DNA of 27,186 nt, from the IMG/VR virus record IMGVR_UViG_3300009537_000141, positions 1 to 27,186 of that record, one strand, 5' to 3'. The translations under genes and the position numbers were made by a program. A model generated the notes under the pieces. That model was not told the origin of the DNA, made no database searches, and saw nothing but the letters and a program-made list of their open reading frames with translations. Below, one piece after another: positions 17,501 to 25,287 of this stretch. Each line of letters begins with the position of its first letter. Within the stretch, counting starts at the first letter, position 1. Source of the stretch: a virus.

Positions 17501-20500
17501 TCAAGCTGCCACTGGACACCTTCCTCGCAGACATCGGGAGCGGCGATGGTGCGGCGAACACCGCAATCCTTATCACCCCTGCCCTACGGGCGAAGATTCA
17601 GGCCGAAGGCCAGAGGTTGATGCAGAGCGGGGCCGGTGTCGCAGGCGCGATCACCTTCGACCCATCGGAGCGTGGCACTGGGGCGAGGAAGTTCAACATC
17701 AAGATCCTCGAGACGGGCGACGTTTCGACCGTCCTGCATGAGTGGTCTCACTATCTGTTCGAGGTTATGCAGGACATGTCCTCGACGGAGGATGCGCCTC
17801 TCGGTATCCGCGAGGACTTCGAGAAGCTGCTCGCCTTCGCTGGAGGGGAGTCCGGAATCGCGCTCACTGAGGAGCAGCACGAGAGGCTGGCCTCGGCGAT
17901 GGAGACATACTTCCGCGAGGGTAAGGCGCCGTCCGCGGAGCTTAGGTCCGCGTTCGCCAAGATTAAGCTCTGGATGGGGATCCTGTTCCGCGTACTCAAG
18001 GGCCGCGGAGTCGAAATCAATGACGAGGTGCGTGGCGTCTTCGACAGGATGTTCGCCAGCGAAGACGCGATCGCAGAGGCAGAGGAGGCGGCGATAGTCA
18101 CTCCGCTCTTCGCCAACGCCGAGGAGGCCGGTATAAGCGAGGTCCTCTTCGAGGAGTACCGCTCCAAGGTCGAGGAGGCGCACTCGGAGGCGGTTGTGGA
18201 ACTGCAGGCACGCCTGCTGTCCGACTTCGAGAAGGAGAAGTCGGCGTGGTGGTCCGAGGAAAGGGAGAAGGAGCGTGCCCTCGTGTCTGAGGAGGTCTAC
18301 TCCATGCCAGACCAAGCGGCTCTCCGGTTCTTGGCGCTCGGGGTGAAGCCGGACGGCACGAAAATAGACGAGCCGATCAAGCTCTCTCGGGAGGGCGTGG
18401 TCGAGATCCGGGGTGCCAGCTTCCTCTCTCGCCTACCCGGGCGTGGTCGTCTGTCCGTGTACGGGAAGGAGGGAGTACACCCCGACCTTGTGGCCCCGAT
18501 GATCGGCTACGCCACGGGCGCAGAGCTTCTCGATGCAATAGCTGCGGCGCAGGATCCCAAGAAGCTGATCGAGGCAGAGACCGACAAGAAGATGCGCTCG
18601 AAGCACGGCGACATGCTGACGGACGGGCGCTTGCCCGCCGAGGCAATGGAGGCTGTCCTCAGCGAGGCCCGGAAGCAGGTCGTCATCGCTGAGATGAAGA
18701 TGCTCCGCAAGCTGGCGAGGGAGAACAAGCCTGCCCTTAGAGCCGCCCAGCTCGAGGCTAGGGAGGCAGCGAAGGTCGCCAAAACGGAGTTCAAGGAGGG
18801 GGTCGAGTCGATCATTCAGTCCGCCCGAGAAGAGAAGCTGGAGGATGCAGCTCGCGCAAGAGAGGCGCTGGCGGCGATCCCGTCTCTGCGGACAGTGAAT
18901 GAGGCCGCTGCCCGGGCGCTCTCAGGGGTGCGGATCATGGACATCAGTCCGCACACCTACTGGTCTACGGCACGGAGGGAACAGCGTGCGTCCGTTGCCG
19001 CGATGGCTAAGGGCGACTATGCAAAGGCGCTCGAGCATCAGAGGGTCCACCTCACCAACTTGGCGATGTACCGCGAGGCCACCCTCCAGCTCGAGATCGC
19101 GGAGAAGCTGGTGAGGGAAGCCCGTGGCTTGGACAAGCCGAAAGTCCGCACCGCTCTGGCGAAGGCGGGTCAGGAGTATGTGGACGCGATCGACCAGCTC
19201 CTCGAGAGGTACGACTTCAGGCAGATCAATCTCGGCGAGGTCAGGGAAAGGTTGACCATGGCCGCTTTCCTTGAGGCCGAGGAGGAGAAGGGGCACCATC
19301 CCAACCTGCCGGAGTGGGTCAAGAATGCCACCTCGCGCATCCCGTGGAAGACGATGACGATCGAGCAGGTCGTTGATGTGGTCAACGCGGGCAAGCAGAT
19401 CAAGCGGATGGCGCTCTTCTCCAACAGGCTGATAGCTGAGCAGGATAGGGCTGACCTGAGAGAGCTGGTCAGCCTGTTGTCCGAGGAGGTTAAGAAGAAC
19501 GCGAAGTCTGTCCGCAAGAGAACGTCCGAGACCCGGCTGCAGGCCGACCGTCTGAAGTACAAGTTCGAGGAGGCGCTCGCGGCCCACCTCAAGTTCTCCT
19601 ACATGGTCCGTGAGCTGGACGGGTTCGTTGACGGTGGCCCCCTGTGGGAGGCGTTGGTCCGACCGCTCAACGCAGCCGCTGACGTCCAGTCCACCATGAC
19701 CTCCGAGGCTGTGATCGCTCTGGACGCCCTGTTCAAGAAGCACTACACCAAGGGCGAGCTGGCAGTCATGGACCGGCGCAATGTGAAGAGTAGCGTCGAG
19801 TTGTTCACTAAGCAGGCCGTACTGATGATGGCCCTGAATTGGGGCGCTCAGGACAACCGAGTGAAGTTGCTCGACGGCCTGAGCAAGACTCACCAGAGGG
19901 TAGTGTCGGAGACTGAGATCGAAAGTACGCTCGCACATCTGGACGAGCGTGACTGGCGGTTCGTTGAGGAGGTCTGGGGTTTGCTGGACAGCTACTGGCC
20001 GCAGATCAAGGAACTGTCCGAGGAGCTGGACGGTATCGCGGTCGAGCGTGTAGAGCCGACCGCGTTCAAGAACCGTTTCGGGCGCGAGATCCGTGGCGGT
20101 TACTTCCCCCTGATCTACGACAACCGTCAGGACTCCAAGATCGCACAGCAGGAGGAGAAGGCGCTAGCCAGCTCGATCGTGGGTGGAATGTCGGCAAGGA
20201 ACGCCACGAAGGCAGGGTCCCGCAACGCGAGGGTCAAGAGTTCGGGCCGTCCGCTGCGTCTGGACTTCGGAGTCATCAACCAGCACCTCTCCGAGATCTT
20301 GCTCGACATCAGCCATACACGCGCCTTGTTCGACGTGAGCCGAATCCTCCGTTCAGAGGAGCTGCAGTCTACCATCCGCTCCCACTACGGGGACCCGTAC
20401 CTCAAGGCTCTCAACGCGCACGTCAAGTCCTTGGCGGTGCGAGACATCGCCTCTGCACACGCGGGGGAGGAGGCTGTCGGATACCTGAGGAAGGGCGTGA

Positions 20501-21549
20501 CCGTCTCGATCCTAGGCTGGAAGCTGATGACCGCCGCGATCCAGCCACTTGGACTGACGCAGTCTTGGTCGAGGATCGGCCTGAAGTGGGTCGCTCTAGG
20601 GGTCCGCGACTGGGTGGGCGGTGCAGCGAGGATGGAGAACGTCTACGAGAAGATCACCACACTGTCTCCGTTTATGGCGAATCGGGGCAGGACGCAGATG
20701 CGCGAGATCGCAGAGATCAGGAACTCGATCCTCTTAGGCCGAGGCAAGGTCGGGCGCTACCTCGACATGACGATCGATAAGGCGACGCTCGGGACCAAGG
20801 ACCTGAAGGACGTACAGGACACCTACTTCTGGTTCATCACCCGGATGCAACTCGTGGCAGACATACCAACGTGGCTGGGTGCATACCAGAAGACTCTGGC
20901 TGAAGACCCAGCCGACGAAGCCAAGGCGGTCGCCGTCGCAGACCAAGCCGTTCGAGACTCTCAGGGCGGTGGAGAAAAGGTCGATCTCGCAGCCGTACAG
21001 CGGGGGAGCGAGAGCTGGAAGCTGTTCACGAACTTCTACAGCTTCTTTAGCTCCACCTTCAACGAGCACTACGCTGCGATCAAGAGGACCGACAGGCGGT
21101 CGATCTCGAGTGTCGGCAGGCTCGGGGTGGACCTGATGGTCCTATCCGTGGTCCCTGCTATGCTGAACATGCTACTCAGGGACGCGCTCAAGGGGGAGGA
21201 CGATGATGACGAGGAGTTCCTCAGAAGGCTGGCACGGGAGGAGATGTCCTACCTCTTGGGCACGGTCGTTCTACTCCGAGAAATGAGTGGCGTGGTTCAG
21301 GGCTACCGTGGGTATGAGGGTCCCGCGGGCACGCGCTTCTGGGCGGAGCTAGGCAAGGCCGGATCCGCGGTGGCCGCGGGAGGGTCGCTCAGTGACGCCG
21401 GTTGGCGGGCGCTCAACAACTCGTCCGGCATCCTGTTTCACTATCCCTCCTCGCAAGTCCAAGCTACAGTGGGGGGGCTGATGTCTCTGTACGAAAGCCC
21501 CCGAACGCCAATCACCGCGCCATTTTTCGGCCCGCCACGGAATCGATAG
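11593..21549 (+). CDS. Giant polyvalent internal virion protein in T7 gp16 position, HEWSH protease motif (3318 aa)
   Basis: Probably ejected into the host at infection. Segments seen: a short duplicated motif, (F/Y)DxxAxxLGIR, near residues 33-74; a Gly/Ala hydrophobic stretch at 240-290; a region like helix-hairpin-helix glycosylases (GWY at 858-860, TSN at 895-897, TIDRW at 1008-1012); an acetyltransferase-like region at about 1328-1476 (LDAFDTVLPTFY, then EPDVVFMVFD); a phage polyvalent region at about 1546-1990 (HWEEDDIIAHIR, IEMQSD, GMVAFYDD); HEWSH at 2049-2053 with a possible third ligand Glu2104, a zincin-type protease signature; long coiled-coil helices at 2130-2700; and an LPD38-like C-terminus (SWKLFTNFYSFFSSTFNEHY, then a hydrophobic helix). 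T7 gp16 has 1318 residues. Residues about 1225-1300 look atypical because another gene overlaps them. Confidence 0.85.
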   Translation: MTAPLFPQDLLGQDKPRQKPPATPPPAPVPTFDESAAALGIRIPKGGSVQGQPQERPSEYDAAASNLGIRAPNPALARDSVEDVQPASAARALKLSYETGVPAGVALADLDEYEKRERRRRAQLEYVPGRHPGLDSWIVEKPERAAAVRDEMPQLMGVYGRLETIGGPSLPSRVYKNLETGFQRSELTTRASVIASEAAARGGDEYLPADKAAELKSINERLQSTHEGKNWFDYSQESAGEFLGFIAGVTGTGLVGGLVGGLAAVAAGASLAAAAPAALAVAGVVGMARIFQIEGGAAWLGQSELEAQTGIKIPYRQKLTSSVGYGVVATALERLGLKYVGSQATGAFRKVLARPSALKLLGDIGVPYVTAIATETGTEVSQEISQAIWMEISKVSTSSQFETLLNSEEEQDALLSRLVEVAKATSSGMLWIGVPGASAHTASAIAGANRAQRRHSQLVQLGEEVRSLNLAKQAPAEIGALAEHASPDLVLHFDAPALQTFFQQNGYDDRAVMADILGSPEAYEAALRGRSTVAIPMPTYLTKVSMTPIAGFMESEARFGSPEEQNLRESRETIANAERIAPEVLAADRELAVIADALEQQITDTGRYRPEQVQALLQPMVSSIRVLSNRAGLTPKAWFDANVATVSAGKEEDFTGSLIDELVSLGQPRPEALPVLAGPARITAAAMRYESGAIYTAPTHWEAHEKAVAAGEEDILPAEEDQGYASGSGQFLDREAASEVAEAAGVSPLDEEGLPVGAEDLLPRLRQSELEASRLESELVSGLVSESEIGHAQQLAGGLEFKTNREFKELLQGRVNSKARDLGVDLTDLDDPRTRRYLRDVALSEAKRAMETNLNAIGWYGEKVSAALAVMGLVYPELNSSEDARFTFIYALAVTSNGIEVDENFSLADRVYGYFKSNGKMPTNFGQGTAAQAMDESFETYNRLASSPEGLEELQKLMLSEFTASELSKMGFPVDELAAETVRGAAILGPKIGNGFFSNLMGFFDQLTIDRWLMRTWGRWTGSLIEYRPEAVARLMSQLGSKISELLSDEAASAALESALGATIPSRQTSGDEGTILTASMIWRQSTKPEFRELINAIKLSNGSEIGADIRKLSNSLIRNIDGQKEAPKNSTERKVMRDVFKGVLLELQESVPALTMADLQALLWYPERLLYSKAKASTEETVGSYADDEAPDYANAAISLALSKNITKRRIDNVVAKAIARNKQDVSSAGRAGATRRGDVELEASDTGAEGVRHVLAGAERKGFVLRHVIRNYRSDSGYDGRTPKAYLSKGEGSRKSVRLLGKKVGIKQEFKKDRKAANSLAAVGAKMPSVLELDSSPEGVGVFFDAINQGKASNKFGASVYVYPQEEYASMRLFLTEDGSSGFALKGTDIVSVFGPQRGGSGNALMILAVEQGGRKLDAFDTVLPTFYFNHGFVEAARRPWNEEFKPDDWDKETFRDFNNGEPDVVFMVFDPRANAVHTKARTAKSDNSAYSAQLALERKFAEIPVKSGEQTLFQRESDSFVGRLYSRVEKAIESAPFNKGTVKQWRAHLAANASEVERVWSGLERFFEDAGEDRVLTREDIRRTYLDYAIEIGETVQGRVPSDQLAALDLDIGAAEASLRQDIEELVWPLGQGVSSFSQLLGEPQLYTDKKKRDLALTTSRMIEAEVLSAARGEPGRGSLAADIRHSLKASLSRPADTGEVVQRRHEFARRVSDIIMHAHFPGLEELHTLKKAGSQVKYSDYTIADVEDQRNVLLRLLSPDFTHKTTHWEEDDIIAHIRMGDIKLRSVGDAVLVIEMQSDAAQAAREHGVTEGTEGGDESTVAKVQDFPFKQTSAWVELALKRVIDEAVATGKAAVVLPTGSQVSKMFSLGRRFDAVTYLKLTNGQYAVSGYRGGLMIATTTLEQDQLVPYLGEENAAMVLDGEGEPDPEDSGRTLLPLDVNAPSKGMVAFYDDIVIRTLQKYFKSLKLPLDTFLADIGSGDGAANTAILITPALRAKIQAEGQRLMQSGAGVAGAITFDPSERGTGARKFNIKILETGDVSTVLHEWSHYLFEVMQDMSSTEDAPLGIREDFEKLLAFAGGESGIALTEEQHERLASAMETYFREGKAPSAELRSAFAKIKLWMGILFRVLKGRGVEINDEVRGVFDRMFASEDAIAEAEEAAIVTPLFANAEEAGISEVLFEEYRSKVEEAHSEAVVELQARLLSDFEKEKSAWWSEEREKERALVSEEVYSMPDQAALRFLALGVKPDGTKIDEPIKLSREGVVEIRGASFLSRLPGRGRLSVYGKEGVHPDLVAPMIGYATGAELLDAIAAAQDPKKLIEAETDKKMRSKHGDMLTDGRLPAEAMEAVLSEARKQVVIAEMKMLRKLARENKPALRAAQLEAREAAKVAKTEFKEGVESIIQSAREEKLEDAARAREALAAIPSLRTVNEAAARALSGVRIMDISPHTYWSTARREQRASVAAMAKGDYAKALEHQRVHLTNLAMYREATLQLEIAEKLVREARGLDKPKVRTALAKAGQEYVDAIDQLLERYDFRQINLGEVRERLTMAAFLEAEEEKGHHPNLPEWVKNATSRIPWKTMTIEQVVDVVNAGKQIKRMALFSNRLIAEQDRADLRELVSLLSEEVKKNAKSVRKRTSETRLQADRLKYKFEEALAAHLKFSYMVRELDGFVDGGPLWEALVRPLNAAADVQSTMTSEAVIALDALFKKHYTKGELAVMDRRNVKSSVELFTKQAVLMMALNWGAQDNRVKLLDGLSKTHQRVVSETEIESTLAHLDERDWRFVEEVWGLLDSYWPQIKELSEELDGIAVERVEPTAFKNRFGREIRGGYFPLIYDNRQDSKIAQQEEKALASSIVGGMSARNATKAGSRNARVKSSGRPLRLDFGVINQHLSEILLDISHTRALFDVSRILRSEELQSTIRSHYGDPYLKALNAHVKSLAVRDIASAHAGEEAVGYLRKGVTVSILGWKLMTAAIQPLGLTQSWSRIGLKWVALGVRDWVGGAARMENVYEKITTLSPFMANRGRTQMREIAEIRNSILLGRGKVGRYLDMTIDKATLGTKDLKDVQDTYFWFITRMQLVADIPTWLGAYQKTLAEDPADEAKAVAVADQAVRDSQGGGEKVDLAAVQRGSESWKLFTNFYSFFSSTFNEHYAAIKRTDRRSISSVGRLGVDLMVLSVVPAMLNMLLRDALKGEDDDDEEFLRRLAREEMSYLLGTVVLLREMSGVVQGYRGYEGPAGTRFWAELGKAGSAVAAGGSLSDAGWRALNNSSGILFHYPSSQVQATVGGLMSLYESPRTPITAPFFGPPRNR
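15220..15225 (+). promoter_or_regulatory. Perfect AGGAGG ribosome binding site inside the giant gene
   Basis: AGGAGG at 15220-15225 is followed by seven bases (atcgaca) and ATG at 15233. This is ideal spacing, and it is a stronger site than those of most genes in the window. It marks the start of the nested frame that ends at 15499. Confidence 0.65.
15233..15499 (+). CDS. Nested overprinted gene inside the giant gene (88 aa, unknown function)
   Basis: In the frame one base forward of the giant gene, ATG 15233 to TAG 15499 encodes a well-composed 88-residue protein. It starts MSLPKLSPEISRMYRPPD, has a helical middle (EQKAYATSLLAQKERVSSFG) and ends LTLAKAKEAAKAYGF. A perfect AGGAGG lies 7 bases upstream. 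Counting by hand in 15301-15360, third-position G+C is 17 of 20 in the nested frame against 10 of 20 in the giant frame, and 12 against 9 in each of the two 20-codon blocks on either side; in the last block (15421-15480) the difference disappears (11 against 12). The giant frame here reads as a basic, poorly hydrophobic stretch with no recognisable domain. No family was recognised. It could still be a chance frame, so expression is unproven. Confidence 0.6.
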   Translation: MSLPKLSPEISRMYRPPDAQEQHDEAMLSWKPQTPEQKAYATSLLAQKERVSSFGMSSETIDPIAATMAAHPRLTLAKAKEAAKAYGF

Positions 21550-24500
21550 ATGACGATAACGAGTACCGTCTCTAGGAACGACTATGTCGGAGCAGGGACG
21601 ACCGGTCCCTTCCCCTACACGTTCAAGATATTCTCCCCGACAGACCTAGTCGTAACCCGGGGCGGGACCGTCTTGCAGTACCCTACGCACTACAGCGTCA
21701 CCGGTGTGGGCAAGAAGAACGGCGGCTCCATCACCCTGAACTCACCACTCGGCTCAGGCGTCTCACTCTCCATCGTCAGGGAGAGACCGCTAACCCAAGA
21801 GGTGGACATCAGGAATCAGGGCGTCTTCTTCCCTGAGCTGCACGAGAACGCATTCGACCACGGGATAATGGTCGCGCAGCAGCTGGCCCGTAGGCTCGGC
21901 GAGATAGAGATAACGCAAACGGGGCCGCAGGGCGTACAAGGTCCACAGGGAATACAGGGTCCGCAGGGTGTGCAAGGCCCTGCTGGTCCGCAGGGTCCTG
22001 AGGGACCCGAGGGGCCAGAGGGTCCGCCGGGACAGGACGGCCTCGACGGCGCCCCGGGCGATGGAGCTGCGACGATTGCAGTAGGGACCACGACGACGGG
22101 CGCTCCCGGCACCAACGCCATCGTCACGAACAGTGGCAGCTCCTCTGCCGTCACCCTCGAGTTCACTATTCCCCGTGGGACTCCGGGCACGAACGGTACG
22201 AACGGTACGAACGGGAATGACGGTGTCACTCCCGTTGTAACGGTCAACCCCGTGGTCGAGAATCTGGCGGCTGGGTCCGCGCCTTACGTCACCAACGAGG
22301 TGCTGTCTCCTGACCTGAAGCTGCAGTTTGGGATCCCTCGAGGTGCGAAGGGCGACACTGGAGACCAAGGAGCGCAGGGACTGGGCCAGAGGGGGACCGC
22401 GACCAACACGGTGACCGTTGGGACCGGGTCCAAGACCTTTGTCACCCAGACAACCCTCGCGTTCGTGGCTGGTCAGAGGGTCCGCGCCGTGTACTCCGTC
22501 ACTCCGTCCAGTGTGTGGGTGGAGGGGACTGTGACATCGTACTCGGTCGGAAATACCCAGCTGGTCATCAACGCGACGGGGTCCAGCGGCTCTGGTCCAT
22601 ACTCCGACTGGGTAATAGTTCCTATCGGAACGAAGGGCGATAAGGGTGATACTGGGACGAACGGGACTGACGGCTACACTCCGTCAGTCGCTGCCAACCC
22701 CGTCGTCACGCTTCTTGAGTACGGTCAGTCGCCCACGGTCGTTGACGAAGACCTCGGCCCGGACGCCTACTTCAAGTTTTCTATTCCCCGCGGCGCTCCC
22801 GGTACGAACGGCACGAACGGTACGGACGGCACGGATGGCAAAGGTTACCTCGCCACCTCAACCACCTCCCGCTCGATCGGGACCGGCTCACGCGACTTCA
22901 CGACGCAGACGGGTCTGGCGTATGTGGCAGGTCTCCGTGTCAGGGTCGCCTACAACTCGTCCAACTATGTCGAAGGGACGGTAACGAGTTACTCCCCAGC
23001 CGCTACTACGCTCGTCATCAATGTTGACCGCACCGTTGGTGGTGGCACATACAACGACTGGAAGATAGGTCTGGCTGGCGATGTCGGGGATTCTGGCGCA
23101 AACGGTACGAACGGGACTGATGGTGTCACGCCCGTGTTCTCGATGGGGGATACATACACCGTCGCCCCTGAAGTTCCCGCGAACGTCACCGTTTATGTGC
23201 CAGACCCAGAGTTCCCCAATGACTACAAGTTCGACTTCGATATCCCCAAGGGAGAGAAGGGAGAGACTGGGAACGTAGGCCCGGCTGGCCCGACTGGCCC
23301 AGTCTGGATCCCTCAGAGCGAGAACACCCTCTTCAGATACAGTAGCAGGGATGCCTTCCTCCCGCTTCACTACTTCGAGAGGGATGGGGAGGCTACCTAC
23401 TTCGGTCAGCCGTCCGCTGCCGTCGTTGCTGCCGCTGGCTCCGAGTACTGGCTCAGGGTCGAGGACTTTGGTGTTATCGGGAACGGGTCTGCCGACGACA
23501 CGATAGCCTTCCAAGCTGCCCTGACCGCAGGTTTCGCGCAGAAGCGGGTGGTCTACGCTGGGAACAAGACCATCAAGGTGACCGGCGGTCTGACGATGAG
23601 GGGGCCGGGCTTGGTCTTCGACTCAGTCGAACACGATGGACTCCCCCGCCCCGGCATTTACCCAGAAGGTACTGGCTACACGGTGTTGACGGTCGGTCAC
23701 GTTGACGGTGTGATCATCAACGAGTTCCAAGTTCTGGTGTCAGGCTCAGGGAATGCGAATGTCAATGGGGTCTTCTTCAACCAATGCTTGATTAGCACCA
23801 TCCAGAACGTCAGGGTCTATAACCTCGGCGGGTACGGTGTTCGGTTCGATGGCATCTGGGACTCGTTGGTTCATACGGTCAGCGTGCAGAAGTGTGGCAA
23901 TGCCTCGACCTATGCATTCCAAGTGAACAACGGGCTGATCTGGACTGGCACGGAGTACATCTCGGGAACCTCCAACGAGTCCCACTTCCTCCGGATACAG
24001 GCTGAGGAGTGTAACGAGAAGGTGATGTACATATCCGGCGACACCCTCACCTCCGTCTTTGAGAGCATACACTCCGAGAGGAACATCAACGGTTCGGTAG
24101 ACTCTTGGTTCTTCGGGGGATCGCGCTGTCACTACAACGTGATGCGCCTCCACTTTGATACTGGGACGGGGACGGCCCGTCTGGTCGGTGCCAACAACAT
24201 CTACACGGGTGTCGCCACAGAGCCGAGCGTCAAGATAGAAGCGGCTGGATCGAATGGGAATTATGTGGCGCTGGTTAACCCGACCATCATCGGCAACACA
24301 TTGAGGAACGTCCAGAACCAAGTCGGCAGAATCCATATCATCGGAGGCAGCATCGAGGTGCTGGAGACTGACAGTAGTGGGTGGTTGGTCGAGAACTGCT
24401 CCATCCCCAGTCTCAAGCCGGGCTATAACCCAGCCAGCACCATCAACAAGTTCGTTGACTGCACGATCGGCACGGTGTTGGGAACGAGCGACTACTCAAG

Positions 24501-24954
24501 GGGCGAGTTCGCTAGGTGTACTATCACCGATCCCGGCAAGTATCTGACGGAGGTTCCGTCCAGCAATACGAGGATGGTACTCCGCGACTCGGGGGCTGGC
24601 GTCGGCCTGACCAGAGATGTAAACACGGGCAATCTTGAGGTCTACAACTCGACGGTCGGTACGCTGAACCTAGTCAACAATCCGGCTCTTCGTGGGTACG
24701 GCTCCACCTTCGCTTCCATCACTGGAGCTGGAGGCAATGTGGTCTTCGATGATGGGTGCCACGCGACGGGTACGGTAACCGCCGTGGCCGCGGCCCCGAC
24801 AGCGGGCGCCCATAGCGTGGGCGAGAAGCACAAGAATCTCGTCCCCGTGGAAGCGGGCGCTGGCGGTAGTAAGTACATCATATCAGCTTGGTCTTGTACG
24901 GTTGCCGGTACTCCGGGGACTTGGCTTCAGAACCGAACATTAACAGGCAACTAA
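21550..24954 (+). CDS. Tail fibre/spike: T7 gp17-type head-binding domain, collagen-like and beta-helix regions (1134 aa)
   Basis: The receptor-binding and probably polysaccharide-degrading appendage. Residues 1-120 match the T7 tail-fibre N-terminal domain that attaches to the tail ([36 protein letters not shown]). Residues 125-172 are collagen-like Gly-X-Y repeats. Then come four modules of about 40 residues ending IP(R/K)G and Gly-Thr-Asn or Gly-X-Y linkers, with two related domains of about 70 residues (282-362 and 434-515) between them. A TFARSG-type module follows at 595-619. From 638, [20 protein letters not shown] is the typical entry to a pectate-lyase-like beta-helix. The rest (660-1134) fits a beta-helix with a C-terminal cap. 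Its ATG directly follows the giant gene's stop. Depolymerase activity is inferred. Confidence 0.9.
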   Translation: MTITSTVSRNDYVGAGTTGPFPYTFKIFSPTDLVVTRGGTVLQYPTHYSVTGVGKKNGGSITLNSPLGSGVSLSIVRERPLTQEVDIRNQGVFFPELHENAFDHGIMVAQQLARRLGEIEITQTGPQGVQGPQGIQGPQGVQGPAGPQGPEGPEGPEGPPGQDGLDGAPGDGAATIAVGTTTTGAPGTNAIVTNSGSSSAVTLEFTIPRGTPGTNGTNGTNGNDGVTPVVTVNPVVENLAAGSAPYVTNEVLSPDLKLQFGIPRGAKGDTGDQGAQGLGQRGTATNTVTVGTGSKTFVTQTTLAFVAGQRVRAVYSVTPSSVWVEGTVTSYSVGNTQLVINATGSSGSGPYSDWVIVPIGTKGDKGDTGTNGTDGYTPSVAANPVVTLLEYGQSPTVVDEDLGPDAYFKFSIPRGAPGTNGTNGTDGTDGKGYLATSTTSRSIGTGSRDFTTQTGLAYVAGLRVRVAYNSSNYVEGTVTSYSPAATTLVINVDRTVGGGTYNDWKIGLAGDVGDSGANGTNGTDGVTPVFSMGDTYTVAPEVPANVTVYVPDPEFPNDYKFDFDIPKGEKGETGNVGPAGPTGPVWIPQSENTLFRYSSRDAFLPLHYFERDGEATYFGQPSAAVVAAAGSEYWLRVEDFGVIGNGSADDTIAFQAALTAGFAQKRVVYAGNKTIKVTGGLTMRGPGLVFDSVEHDGLPRPGIYPEGTGYTVLTVGHVDGVIINEFQVLVSGSGNANVNGVFFNQCLISTIQNVRVYNLGGYGVRFDGIWDSLVHTVSVQKCGNASTYAFQVNNGLIWTGTEYISGTSNESHFLRIQAEECNEKVMYISGDTLTSVFESIHSERNINGSVDSWFFGGSRCHYNVMRLHFDTGTGTARLVGANNIYTGVATEPSVKIEAAGSNGNYVALVNPTIIGNTLRNVQNQVGRIHIIGGSIEVLETDSSGWLVENCSIPSLKPGYNPASTINKFVDCTIGTVLGTSDYSRGEFARCTITDPGKYLTEVPSSNTRMVLRDSGAGVGLTRDVNTGNLEVYNSTVGTLNLVNNPALRGYGSTFASITGAGGNVVFDDGCHATGTVTAVAAAPTAGAHSVGEKHKNLVPVEAGAGGSKYIISAWSCTVAGTPGTWLQNRTLTGN
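21922..22065 (+). repeat. Collagen-like Gly-X-Y repeat region
   Basis: About 48 codons of Gly-X-Y triplets ([12 protein letters not shown] at the start, [12 protein letters not shown] later), in frame in the fibre gene. Shorter Gly-Thr-Asn triplet runs occur downstream near 22186-22218, 22798-22836 and 23098-23122. Such runs form trimeric collagen-like stalks in phage fibres and are prone to length change by recombination. Confidence 0.9.
22393..23098 (+). repeat. Two related ~70-residue domains in the fibre
   Basis: The first domain (about 22393-22635) and the second (about 22849-23098) share GTGSxxFxTQTxLAxVAG, then RVRxx[10 protein letters not shown], TxLVIN and a Y(S/N)DW motif followed by a Gly-rich linker. 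They are separated by an IPRG-type linker module, so the stalk seems built by duplication of a unit of domain plus linker. Confidence 0.8.
23332..23406 (+). repeat. Fourth, diverged copy of the TFARSG module, in the fibre
   Basis: A 25-residue block beginning LFRYSS (after the Leu) and containing [10 protein letters not shown] aligns with the modules in the 498-aa protein and tail tubular protein B, with one extra residue. It sits between the second collagen-like segment and the beta-helix entry motif. It is the most diverged copy, so common origin is likely but less certain. Confidence 0.6.
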
Positions 24955-24955
24955 G

Positions 24956-25027
24956 ATGCCAACGATCAACGACTACCCGCCGAACATTCAGGTGACATTG
25001 TCTGCCCCAAGGATAACCGGACTATGA
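24956..25027 (+). CDS. Micro-ORF between fibre and lysis genes (23 aa)
   Basis: ATG 24956 to TGA 25027 encodes 23 residues beginning MPTINDYPPNIQV. It starts one base after the fibre stop and its stop overlaps the next gene's start as ATGA, so it exactly fills a gap that would otherwise be the largest in this part of the genome. The ribosome site is weak (AGGCAACTAAG). It has no membrane segment. It may be a real small protein or only a device coupling translation of the fibre and lysis genes. Confidence 0.45.
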   Translation: MPTINDYPPNIQVTLSAPRITGL

Positions 25028-25287
25028 CAGTTAGAGAACTCCTCTCCCCGTGGTACGGCAAGCTATTCGCCGTCATCTTCACCTTCGGCGTAGCTTGGGG
25101 TGGCGTGGCCGCCGCAGTGCAGGGCAAGGCCGAGAAGTCCGACGTCAGTGCCTTAGCTTGGCGCACCGAGCAGCTCGAGCGTCAGGCTGCGCAGGACAGG
25201 GACGAACTAAGACGAGGCCAGCTCCAGCTCGAGCAGAGACTCAGGGACTTCGTGTGCTGGCAGAACCCCAACCCAGCCTGTCGATGA
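25024..25287 (+). CDS. Small membrane plus coiled-coil protein in the lysis region (87 aa)
   Basis: One transmembrane helix at about residues 13-32 (LFAVIFTFGVAWGGVAAAV) is followed by a charged, Gln/Arg/Glu-rich coiled coil (about 43-77) and the ending DFVCWQNPNPACR, a Cys-containing tail often seen in phage proteins near lysis genes. It could be a second holin, an antiholin or a spanin-like accessory; no family is certain. It overlaps the previous micro-ORF by ATGA and the next holin-like gene by four bases (ATGA at 25284-25287), so it is tightly coupled to the lysis cassette. Confidence 0.75.
   Translation: MTVRELLSPWYGKLFAVIFTFGVAWGGVAAAVQGKAEKSDVSALAWRTEQLERQAAQDRDELRRGQLQLEQRLRDFVCWQNPNPACR

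Noticed and set aside
18922-19938. A 338-codon minus-strand frame (and a 311-codon one at 10912-11847).
   Set aside because: Both are antisense to strongly protein-like plus-strand genes, lack a ribosome site and domain pattern, and no other minus-strand gene exists in the window.
22189-22215. Gly-Thr-Asn triplet DNA repeats as a phase-variation tract.
   Set aside because: The repeat unit is a multiple of three bases, so length change would alter stalk length but not switch the frame.
25050-25283. Upstream start at 25050 for the holin-like gene.
   Set aside because: It runs through the whole preceding membrane-protein gene in another frame and yields an Arg/His/Gln-rich stretch; ATG 25284 with an ATGA overlap is far more natural.
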